From: 2-02-FULL-62-14 sp035632555
GTDB lineage: Bacteria; Nitrospirota; Nitrospiria; Nitrospirales; Nitrospiraceae
DNA: 6,249 bases
Reading direction: 5' to 3'
NCBI GenBank assembly: GCA_035632555.1
Contig: DASQGO010000059.1
Coordinates: 1 to 6,249 of the forward strand
Positions 1 through 4,926 of this stretch are shown here, in pieces (position 1 is the first letter of the stretch; each line of letters opens with the position of its first letter). A program made the position numbers and the translations under genes. Under the pieces are notes generated by a model that made no database searches, was not told the origin of the DNA, and saw only the letters and a list, made by a program, of their open reading frames with translations.

Positions 1-67
1 ATACGTAGAGCCGAACCAGCAACTCAGTGGCTTCGACGTGATTGCGAGCGCTCGACTGAGAGGCCAT
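1..67 (-). CDS. N-terminus of an unidentified protein (partial, runs off the left edge)
   Basis: Reading leftward from an ATG at 67-65, the frame stays open for 22 codons to the window edge and begins MASQSSARNHVEATELLVRL. The start is well supported by AAGGAGGG at 80-73, which puts AGGAGG an ideal few bases before the ATG. It begins 41 bases after the stop of the Rieske ferredoxin on the same strand, with no terminator between them, so it is probably the third gene of the mrp-Rieske transcription unit. The visible residues show no signal peptide, cofactor motif or membrane segment. Too little is present to name a family. I am confident that a gene starts here and have no opinion on its function. 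Confidence 0.6.
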   Translation of the reverse strand, partial: MASQSSARNHVEATELLVRLYV

Positions 68-72
68 CCGAT

Positions 73-80
73 CCCTCCTT
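73..80 (-). promoter_or_regulatory. Strong ribosome binding site of the left-edge gene
   Basis: On the minus strand the sequence is AAGGAGGG, 5 bases before the ATG at 67. It is close to the full anti-Shine-Dalgarno complement and is one of the two best ribosome binding sites in the window. It is the main reason for calling the short edge reading frame a gene. Confidence 0.65.
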
Positions 81-108
81 TTCGGTGCGAGGATGCGTTG
101 CCGCCGAG

Positions 109-414
109 TCAGAGTTGGGCCTTGACGTCGCTTCCTTCGACCTGGACCGGGTACGATTTTACGCAGGCCGAGGGGTTGTTGATGCACCTGCCCGTTGTGA
201 CATCGTAGGTCCAGGTGTGCCAGGGGCACATGACCACGTTGCCATCCAAGTCGCCCTCTCCGAGCGGGCCTCCGCGGTGGACGCATTCATTGTCGATGAC
301 GTAGTAGGTTCCCTCGACATTAAATACGGCGAGAGATTTTCCGCCGGCTTCAACCGTTGCACCGCTGCCTGGCTTGATGTCTGCGGTTCCCGCGATTCGT
401 ACGAACTCTGCCAT
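109..414 (-). CDS. Rieske [2Fe-2S] ferredoxin (small, soluble)
   Basis: This 101-residue protein is essentially one Rieske domain. The cluster ligands are plain: C44-x-H46 in the first loop (ECVHRGGPL) and C63-P-W-H66 in the second (VMCPWHTWTYD), 16 residues apart. This is the layout of the ferredoxin components of ring-hydroxylating dioxygenases and of NirD-like small subunits. There is no signal peptide or membrane anchor, so it should be a cytoplasmic one-electron carrier, not a bc1-type Rieske protein. Two further cysteines, C77 and C84, lie outside the cluster loops. The ATG at 414 has GGAGA 8 bases upstream. The gene starts 24 bases after the mrp stop, so the two are very likely co-transcribed, and Mrp is an Fe-S carrier. 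No oxygenase or reductase partner is visible, so the electron acceptor is unknown. Confidence 0.93.
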   Translation of the reverse strand: MAEFVRIAGTADIKPGSGATVEAGGKSLAVFNVEGTYYVIDNECVHRGGPLGEGDLDGNVVMCPWHTWTYDVTTGRCINNPSACVKSYPVQVEGSDVKAQL

Positions 415-438
415 GCGATGTGTCTCCGAAGAAGAAGG

Positions 439-1329
439 CTAGGCGCCGGCCGCCGGCCGTTTGATTTTCTTCAGCAGGCCGGCGATTCCGCCGGCGGCTG
501 ACGTGCCTGATTCCTGTTGCTTCAACTCACGGACGATTGCATCCGCGATGTTCTTGAATGCCTTGGTTTGCGGCGAGTCCGGATCGGCGATCACGATCGG
601 CAGGCCTTCGTCCCCGCCGGCCCGGATGGCCGGATCGATGGGGATGGCGCCCAGAAAGGGCACGCCAAGCTTTTCAGCCGCACGTTGTCCGCCGCCGTGC
701 GAAAAAATGTCCGTGCGCTCCCCGCAGTGGCCGCAGACATAGTAACTCATATTCTCGATGACACCGAGCAGCGGTACGTTGACTCCCTTGAACATCATCA
801 TACCCTTGCGCACATCGTGCAGTGCGACTTCCTGCGGAGTGGTGACGGTGATGACACCGGCCAGCGTCACGAGCTGAGAGATGCTCAACTGGGCGTCGCC
901 GGTGCCGGGCGGCAAATCGATGAGGAGATAATCCAATTCGCCCCAGACCACGTCGCGGAAGAACTGTTGGATGGCGGTGTGCACCATCGGTCCGCGCCAC
1001 ACGATAGCCTTTTCTTCCGGCACGAAAAATCCCATGGAGATGAGCTTCACGTCGTAGCTCTCAGCCGGGAGCAATTTGCCATCCTTCTGCTCCGGCGGCT
1101 TGCGGACGCCCAGCATCATGGGAATGTTGGGGCCGTAGATATCGGCATCGATCAGGCCGACCTTGGCGCCGGACAAGGCCAGCGCGACAGCCAGGTTTGC
1201 GGCGACCGTGGATTTGCCGACACCACCCTTGCCGCTGCTGACCGCCACGATGTGCTTTACGTCCGGCAACAGGTTAGGTTTGAGCTGCTCGGGATGACCG
1301 TGGGTATGGGGTGGCGCGTTCTCTGCCAT
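439..1329 (-). CDS. mrp: Mrp/NBP35 (ApbC) family iron-sulfur cluster carrier ATPase
   Basis: This 296-residue P-loop ATPase belongs to the family that binds a [4Fe-4S] cluster at a dimer interface and passes it to client proteins. Visible motifs are the deviant Walker A loop GKGGVGKST near residues 33-41, LIDADIYGPN near 59-68, the WRGPMV segment, LLIDLPPGTGDAQL near 135-148, TTPQEVALHD, and the cluster-binding CGHC at 199-202. The N-terminal DUF59/MIP18 domain found in many Mrp proteins is absent; instead there is a short His/Pro-rich leader (HTHGHPEQLKP). The C-terminus is an Ala/Gly/Lys tail. The longest frame begins at a TTG at 1335, but ATG 1329 is preferred because GAGG lies 7 bases before it and only one base before the TTG. 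A Rieske ferredoxin follows 24 bases downstream and may be a client. The stop is TAG at 441-439. Confidence 0.95.
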   Translation of the reverse strand: MAENAPPHTHGHPEQLKPNLLPDVKHIVAVSSGKGGVGKSTVAANLAVALALSGAKVGLIDADIYGPNIPMMLGVRKPPEQKDGKLLPAESYDVKLISMGFFVPEEKAIVWRGPMVHTAIQQFFRDVVWGELDYLLIDLPPGTGDAQLSISQLVTLAGVITVTTPQEVALHDVRKGMMMFKGVNVPLLGVIENMSYYVCGHCGERTDIFSHGGGQRAAEKLGVPFLGAIPIDPAIRAGGDEGLPIVIADPDSPQTKAFKNIADAIVRELKQQESGTSAAGGIAGLLKKIKRPAAGA

Positions 1330-1343
1330 AGACAAACCTCATG

Positions 1344-1363
1344 GCGCCGGTTCAATCCGGCGC
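1344..1363 (-). promoter_or_regulatory. GC-rich hairpin in the mrp leader
   Basis: A perfect 7-bp inverted repeat (GCGCCGG, 6-base loop ATTGAA, CCGGCGC on the minus strand) lies between the predicted transcription start and the mrp ribosome binding site, ending 3 bases before GAGG. All seven pairs are G-C, so it would be stable in the mRNA. No T-run follows, so it is not an intrinsic terminator in this form. It could affect translation or mRNA stability; that role is inferred. Confidence 0.45.
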
Positions 1364-1376
1364 GCGACAGACACAC

Positions 1377-1404
1377 TCTATACGATGGCATCGATCACTG
1401 ACAA
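1377..1404 (-). promoter_or_regulatory. Predicted sigma-70-type promoter of the mrp-Rieske operon
   Basis: On the minus strand TTGTCA (1404-1399, five of six consensus bases) is followed after 16 bp by TATAGA (1382-1377, four of six). Transcription would start near 1370, giving a leader of about 40 bases before the mrp ATG at 1329. The -35 box lies entirely inside a perfect dyad (see separate entry). The spacing is 1 bp short of optimum. This is a match by eye only. Confidence 0.45.
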
Positions 1405-1410
1405 GTGATC
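1393..1410. promoter_or_regulatory. Dyad GATCACT-N4-AGTGATC over the mrp -35 box (possible operator)
   Basis: The 7-bp arms are perfect inverted copies around a 4-base centre. The dyad covers the predicted mrp -35 hexamer, a normal place for a repressor site. It does not match the FNR, BirA or Fur consensus sequences as I know them, and I cannot name a regulator. A hairpin role for desaturase mRNA is possible, but no T-run follows on that strand. Confidence 0.4.
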
Positions 1411-1430
1411 CGTGGGCTTGAAGCCGAATG

Positions 1431-1470
1431 GAAAAGACCCAGCAGCGACCGGCTAATTCGACCGGCGCTG
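1431..1470 (-). terminator. Possible rho-independent terminator of the desaturase gene, overlapping its stop codon
   Basis: In the desaturase mRNA CAGCGCCGG (1470-1462) can pair with CCGG-T-CGCTG (1452-1443), leaving one bulged base and a 9-base loop that contains the TAG stop. TCTTTTC follows at 1437-1431, five bases after the stem. The stem is good but the U-run is short and interrupted, and the ribosome at the stop codon would compete with folding. Moderate to low confidence. Confidence 0.33.
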
Positions 1471-2289
1471 AAGATTATAGGTGAGGCCGACCTTGGAGAG
1501 GGAGAAAATCAGCCACTTCGACGGATCAAAATTATACCACTGGGGGCCGTTACGGTAGTCGCGCAAATACATGTGGTGGTAATTGTGATACCCCTCGCCG
1601 AACGTGATCAACGACACCCACCAACTGTCCCGGCTGCTGTCCTTCGTGCCGTAGGGCTGCGCGCCCCAGATATGACAGATGGAGTTGATGCAGAAGGTTG
1701 AGTTCAGCACGAGGAAAATCCGGCACACGCCTGCAAGCAGGAAGCAGCTCAATCCGCCCATCCAGCTGCCATTGACAGCCACGCCGGCGACAAACGGCAG
1801 CGCCAAGCCGGACAGAATGATTGGAAGGTAATAGCGATGCTGCCACATGATCAGCGGATCCTTGCGGAGCTTGCCGTCGTATTTCGCGTTGTCATCCGGC
1901 GCGGATTTCTCAAACAGCCAGCCGCAGTGGCTGTACCAGAATCCCCGCAGGGCGTTATACGGGTCGTCGTTCTCATCGCAGACGGCGTGGTGGCGAATGT
2001 GGTCGCCGCACCACTTGAGCGCCGAGTTTTGCAGTGCCCATCCACCGGCGACGAGAAAACAGGCTCTGACCCATCCCGGACAGTCAAAGGCACGGTGCGA
2101 GATCATGCGGTGATAACCGACCGTGATGCCGAGCCCCGTCACCATGTAGAGGACGACGAACATCGTCCAATCGAACGCGGTGAAGTCGTAGTAATAGGCA
2201 TAGGCCGGCACTCCGATCATGGCCCCAAGGGTCACGATCGAAAAGATGACGATCGTCGGATAATCACGCGGACGCATCGCTGCCTGCAC
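1453..2289 (-). CDS. Membrane acyl-CoA/acyl-lipid fatty acid desaturase (delta-9 type)
   Basis: A protein of about 278 residues of the membrane di-iron desaturase family, which puts a cis double bond into fatty acyl chains using O2 and an electron donor. All three histidine boxes are present: HRMISH at 60-65, HIRHH at 97-101 and HNYHH at 235-239. Further hallmarks of the stearoyl-CoA desaturase branch are DPYNALRGFWYSHCGWL after box two, NSICHIWG near 202-209 and WWVSLITFGEGYHNYHH. Hydrophobic stretches lie near residues 13-34, 42-58, 155-172 and 179-196. The longest frame starts at TTG 2367, but that TTG is part of the predicted -35 box. GTG 2289 is chosen because AGGAGG lies 5 bases upstream; ATG 2277 is the alternative, giving 274 residues. 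It appears monocistronic, with its own promoter and a possible terminator. The exact substrate and double-bond position cannot be read from sequence. Confidence 0.93.
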   Translation of the reverse strand: MQAAMRPRDYPTIVIFSIVTLGAMIGVPAYAYYYDFTAFDWTMFVVLYMVTGLGITVGYHRMISHRAFDCPGWVRACFLVAGGWALQNSALKWCGDHIRHHAVCDENDDPYNALRGFWYSHCGWLFEKSAPDDNAKYDGKLRKDPLIMWQHRYYLPIILSGLALPFVAGVAVNGSWMGGLSCFLLAGVCRIFLVLNSTFCINSICHIWGAQPYGTKDSSRDSWWVSLITFGEGYHNYHHMYLRDYRNGPQWYNFDPSKWLIFSLSKVGLTYNLQRRSN

Positions 2290-2293
2290 GAGT

Positions 2294-2300
2294 CCCTCCT
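2294..2300 (-). promoter_or_regulatory. Ribosome binding site that decides the desaturase start (GTG 2289)
   Basis: AGGAGGG on the minus strand lies 4-5 bases before GTG 2289 and about 17 bases before the first downstream ATG (2277). This spacing favours the GTG. A 10-bp palindrome GGACCGGTCC (2301-2310) abuts the site on its upstream side and could fold in the leader. Confidence 0.6.
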
Positions 2301-2338
2301 GGACCGGTCCTGCATGGAACGTTGACACGAGTGGAGAG

Positions 2339-2367
2339 AGAATAACAGACGATGCGTGATTTATCAA
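2339..2367 (-). promoter_or_regulatory. Predicted promoter of the desaturase gene
   Basis: TTGATA (2367-2362) and TATTCT (2344-2339) are separated by the optimal 17 bp on the minus strand, matching five and four of six sigma-70 consensus bases. Transcription would start near 2332, leaving a leader of about 43 bases to GTG 2289. It lies in the gap just after the stop of the secreted-protein gene, so the desaturase can be expressed independently of it. Confidence 0.5.
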
Positions 2368-2407
2368 GTGCTTTCAGGCGCGCAGACGATACGACCGGCA
2401 CTGCTGG

Positions 2408-3241
2408 CTAGTACTGGCTTGGTGTCGGGGTGGCGGCAGGTATGGTTTTTACCTCTGCTTCTTCCAATTCTTCTGTAATCTCGGTGATCCATCCCTTGTC
2501 CGTTGCGGCGGGCGGCATCTCCTGGTGCTCGGTGTATTTGACCAGCCCGATTCCCCTGGCGAACCACGCGGTGAGTACGTCCGTGCTGACCACGGATTGT
2601 TTTGATTTCGACAGGTGGATGCGCAGCGACATGCGGGCTTCCATGCGGACGGCATCGGCATAGGACCCTGCCGGGACTGTGACGGATTCCGTGCCTACCA
2701 CCGTCACGGATGCGTCCACATCGACTTTCTCCTGTGTGCCATCCCCGTCCACATCGGTGCCGAAGTCGATCCCCCTCCGATCAAACTGTTGGAAGGATGA
2801 CGGGATGGCGATCGGGAATCTCACGATCTGATACGGGATTACCTGCCGTTCGACGGGTGTGCCCGGCGACGAACCATAATAGACGACTCCGACAGCGTCC
2901 CGCCGGTAATAACTGTCGGTCGGGCCATGGTTACCCGGGTTGGTATCGTGAAAAACCGTGACGGTGGCGCCTTTGATCGTCTGGGTGCCGGATACCGTAG
3001 AGACGTTGATATAGCCTTTGGATTCAGAGATTTTTTGAAGCGGCCATTCCTCGATACGGCCGCGATAGCGCCAGTGGCTGCCGATCGCATCGGGGAAATA
3101 CAGGTGCGCATCTTCAATTGCTTCCGGACGCGCCCTAGGCTGGGCACAGGCCTCGTCTGCTGACACCGCGAAGAGAACGGCGGCAATCAGTAGTAGGGCA
3201 AGCCTGCGATGTCTGTACAGTTGACGAAGCATGGTGTGCAT
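2408..3241 (-). CDS. Secreted (periplasmic) protein of unknown function with a DxDxDG loop
   Basis: A protein of about 277 residues with a typical Sec signal peptide: basic RQLYRHRR, hydrophobic LALLLIAAVLFAV, and a likely signal peptidase I site after ACA at residue 33. There is no lipobox. The mature part opens with YFPDAIGSHWRYRG (48-61), continues with a beta-strand-like pattern, carries SVTVPAGSYADAVRME (186-201) and ends its core with WFARGIGLVKY (227-237). This arrangement (YFP..xGxxWxY, then VPAGxY, then GxGLVK) recurs in a widespread class of uncharacterised secreted beta-rich proteins; that is recognition from memory. DVDGDGTQEKVD at 163-174 has the D-x-D-x-D-G spacing of a calcium-binding loop. 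The tail is acidic, then Pro/Thr-rich. No start (3268, 3241 or 3232) has a clear Shine-Dalgarno; 3241 fits the predicted promoter, whose -10 covers 3268. Function unknown. Confidence 0.75.
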   Translation of the reverse strand: MHTMLRQLYRHRRLALLLIAAVLFAVSADEACAQPRARPEAIEDAHLYFPDAIGSHWRYRGRIEEWPLQKISESKGYINVSTVSGTQTIKGATVTVFHDTNPGNHGPTDSYYRRDAVGVVYYGSSPGTPVERQVIPYQIVRFPIAIPSSFQQFDRRGIDFGTDVDGDGTQEKVDVDASVTVVGTESVTVPAGSYADAVRMEARMSLRIHLSKSKQSVVSTDVLTAWFARGIGLVKYTEHQEMPPAATDKGWITEITEELEEAEVKTIPAATPTPSQY

Positions 3242-3263
3242 ACCGTGTGTGGAGGCGAACCGT

Positions 3264-3291
3264 ACCATAGAGACTGACAGGCTCGCAACAA
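3264..3291 (-). promoter_or_regulatory. Weak candidate promoter of the secreted-protein gene
   Basis: TTGTTG (3291-3286), 16 bp, then TATGGT (3269-3264) on the minus strand. Transcription would start near 3257, only about 16 bases before ATG 3241. If correct, the upstream ATG at 3268 lies in the -10 box and cannot be the start. The match to consensus is modest. Confidence 0.3.
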
Positions 3292-3306
3292 CGCCGCTCG
3301 GTCGCC

Positions 3307-3335
3307 TTGCCATCTGTCGACCCGATTGGGATAAT
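3307..3335 (+). promoter_or_regulatory. Near-consensus promoter of the SDR-bioD unit
   Basis: TTGCCA (3307-3312) and GATAAT (3330-3335) are separated by exactly 17 bp, each matching five of six sigma-70 consensus bases. This is the best promoter match I find in the window. Its expected start, near A3343, is only about three bases before ATG 3346. It also explains why the apparent upstream starts (TTG 3307 and ATG 3334) should be discarded: they are the -35 and -10 boxes. No BirA- or BioR-type biotin operator is recognisable around it. Confidence 0.6.
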
Positions 3336-3345
3336 GCTGCCCACG

Positions 3346-4113
3346 ATGCCGAGTCTTCGTCCCCAACGACGCAATGTGCCGCAGCGTAATACAAAGATTC
3401 GTCCGACCGTTCTCGTCACGGGAGGATCCGGTGGGATCGGCCGCGCCCTGTGCCTGGCGTTTGGAACCGCCGGCTGGAGGGTCGGCGTGCACTATTACAC
3501 AAGTGCGCAGGCCGCCGCACGCACGGCAGCGATGGTCCATCAGCGCGGTGGGACGGCATTGCTCATCAAGGCCGATATTCGAGATGGCAAACAGGCGCGC
3601 GAGATGGTCAATCAGCTTATGGACCGATGGGGACGGCTGGATGTATTGATCTGCAATGCCGGGGTTGCCTCACGCGAGCTGGTGTTGCGCACGGATGCGG
3701 AGGCATGGGCGACCGTCGTGGATACGAACCTCACGGGAACGTTCCACTGCTTGCAGGCGGCCGGTCCGGTCCTGTTCAAGCAGCGTGACGGCACGGTGCT
3801 CATCGTCGGTTCGCTGGCCGGTGCGCAAGGCACTGCCGGCCAGGCGGCTTATGCTGCATCCAAAGCCGGCTTGCTGGGATTGGTGAAAACGGTGGCAAAG
3901 GAATGGGGCGGTCAGAATGTTCGAGTAAATGCCGTCCTGCCCGGCTGGCATAACACTGCGCTGGCAGGGGCAGCCTTTCCGGACGAAGCTCCTGCCGATC
4001 ACGTCCTGCGCCGCACGTCTTCGCTCAAAGAGGTTGCTCGCATCATCTATCAGCTGGCTCTGTTGCGGGATAGTTCCGGACAGGTCTGGAATCTCGATAG
4101 CCGGATTACCTGA
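3346..4113 (+). CDS. SDR-family NAD(P)-dependent reductase, FabG-like, linked to bioD
   Basis: A 255-residue classical short-chain dehydrogenase/reductase. The cofactor motif TGGSGGIG is at 25-32, the adenine-ring acidic residue in ADIRD near 77, and NAG at 104-106. The catalytic tetrad is N128 (DTNLTG), S156 (VGSLAG), Y169 and K173 (YAASK). The overall layout is closest to 3-oxoacyl-ACP reductases. The first 19 residues are a basic extension before the first strand. The usual PGxxxT segment reads PGWHNTAL and the C-terminus ends DSRIT instead of the common DGG, so this is unlikely to be the housekeeping FabG. No Shine-Dalgarno precedes ATG 3346. bioD starts 6 bases after the stop, so the pair are co-transcribed. 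A role in reducing a 3-oxo intermediate during pimeloyl-chain synthesis is plausible but inferred; other SDR substrates are possible. Confidence 0.88.
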   Translation: MPSLRPQRRNVPQRNTKIRPTVLVTGGSGGIGRALCLAFGTAGWRVGVHYYTSAQAAARTAAMVHQRGGTALLIKADIRDGKQAREMVNQLMDRWGRLDVLICNAGVASRELVLRTDAEAWATVVDTNLTGTFHCLQAAGPVLFKQRDGTVLIVGSLAGAQGTAGQAAYAASKAGLLGLVKTVAKEWGGQNVRVNAVLPGWHNTALAGAAFPDEAPADHVLRRTSSLKEVARIIYQLALLRDSSGQVWNLDSRIT

Positions 4114-4119
4114 GGCAGG

Positions 4120-4926
4120 ATGCCACGCCAAGCGAATAACAAATCCTCTTCCTGCCTTTTGGCCGGCTGCTTCATTACGGGAACAGACACGGGCGTGGGA
4201 AAAACGCTTGTGACGGCTGCCCTCGCTGTCTGTTTGAAACAGCGCGGCATAGGCGTGGGAGTGATGAAACCAGTCGAAACCGGTTATGGGGCCGATGGCG
4301 CGGCCGGATCCGATGCAGCTCGCCTCCATGCTGCGGTCGGCATGACCGATTCCGTCGAAGCTATGAGTCCTTATCGGTTTCCCGATCCCCTCGCTCCGTT
4401 CGATGCTGCACGGCGAGCTGGTACCACCATTCGTGTGGAGAGGATCGTTGCCGCTTTCCACGCACTGGCAAAGCGGTATCCATTCCTGTTGGTTGAGGGC
4501 GCTGGAGGGGTCAGGGTGCCGATTTCAGAACGAGCAGACATGCGGGATTTGATCCGACAATTCGGCTTGCCCGTGGTCGTCGTCGGCCACACGGCTCTTG
4601 GCAGCATCAACCATGTGCTCTTGACCGTCGAATCGCTCGCACGGAACCGGACCGCCATCGCCGGCATCATTCTGAATCGAGCCAGGAAAAGCCTGTCGAC
4701 AACCGTGGATGGCATGCAGGAGTCATCCACGGTTGCACTGTTGAAAGAGCGCAGTGGAGTGCCGGTAGTCGGTCCCCTTCCCCACGAGCCACTCCTGCAG
4801 CAGTCCTGGGAACAGGGGCTTGCGGCGATGGCCCGCAGTGCGATGATCAACGAACTGGCGGATTGCGTGCTGGGAACTGCGAGACAAACGCGCGCGTCAT
4901 CGTCGTCACGTCGGTCGCGCGTATGA
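4120..4926 (+). CDS. bioD: Dethiobiotin synthetase
   Basis: ATP-dependent dethiobiotin synthase closes the ureido ring of 7,8-diaminopelargonic acid with CO2, the penultimate step of biotin synthesis in the cytoplasm. The P-loop GTDTGVGKT is at 21-29, KPVETG at 50-55, LLVEGAGGVRVPI at 123-135, VVGHTALGSINHVLLTVE near 154-171 and GIILNR at 182-187. At 268 residues it is longer than the usual 220-240. About 20 C-terminal residues, rich in Ser and Arg, are encoded where the frame runs into thiE on the opposite strand. The ATG follows the SDR stop by 6 bases, with GAGGCAGG overlapping that stop, so translation is probably coupled. A perfect 12-bp inverted repeat lies inside the gene at 4700-4735. 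No other biotin gene is visible in the window. Confidence 0.95.
   Translation: MPRQANNKSSSCLLAGCFITGTDTGVGKTLVTAALAVCLKQRGIGVGVMKPVETGYGADGAAGSDAARLHAAVGMTDSVEAMSPYRFPDPLAPFDAARRAGTTIRVERIVAAFHALAKRYPFLLVEGAGGVRVPISERADMRDLIRQFGLPVVVVGHTALGSINHVLLTVESLARNRTAIAGIILNRARKSLSTTVDGMQESSTVALLKERSGVPVVGPLPHEPLLQQSWEQGLAAMARSAMINELADCVLGTARQTRASSSSRRSRV
4700..4735. repeat. Perfect 12-bp inverted repeat within bioD
   Basis: CAACCGTGGATG (4700-4711) and CATCCACGGTTG (4724-4735) are exact reverse complements around a 12-base centre. In RNA the stem can extend by a G-U and a C-G pair, leaving an 8-base loop. It encodes STTVDGMQESSTV, a non-motif segment between GIILNR and VPVVGPLP. No T-run follows on either strand, so it does not look like a terminator. 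Confidence 0.7.

Noticed and set aside
478..495. 7-bp GC inverted repeat (GCCGGCG/CGCCGGC) near the 3' end of mrp
   Set aside because: It falls in Ala/Gly-rich coding sequence where GCC/GGC codons create such repeats easily; no T-run and no position suggesting a role.
517..1401. Long plus-strand open frame antisense to mrp
   Set aside because: It is a GC-driven shadow frame: no family motif, no ribosome binding site, and the opposite strand encodes an unmistakable Mrp. The same applies to the other antisense frames over the desaturase, SDR, bioD and accC.
1336..1452. A possible small gene or RNA gene between desaturase and mrp
   Set aside because: The gap is 123 bp from the desaturase stop to the mrp ATG, and its structure is better explained by promoter, dyad and leader hairpin. 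No short frame with a ribosome binding site fits.
3139..3241. Lipoprotein signal (Cys near the cleavage site) in the secreted protein
   Set aside because: The residues before the Cys are A-D-E-A, lacking the Leu at -3 of a lipobox; a signal peptidase I site after ACA fits better.
3242..3345. Biotin-responsive operator (BirA or BioR type) before the SDR-bioD unit
   Set aside because: No TTGTAAACC-type half sites with the right spacing and no TTATxxATAA-type palindrome can be seen.
3670..4461. Long minus-strand frame across SDR and bioD
   Set aside because: It spans two clearly real genes in antisense and its protein is low in recognisable structure; it is a shadow.
4888..4922. ACGCGCG/CGCGCGT inverted repeat in the bioD-thiE overlap as a bidirectional terminator
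   Set aside because: The loop is 19 bases and there is no T-run on either strand; alternating CG is expected by chance in this GC-rich stretch.
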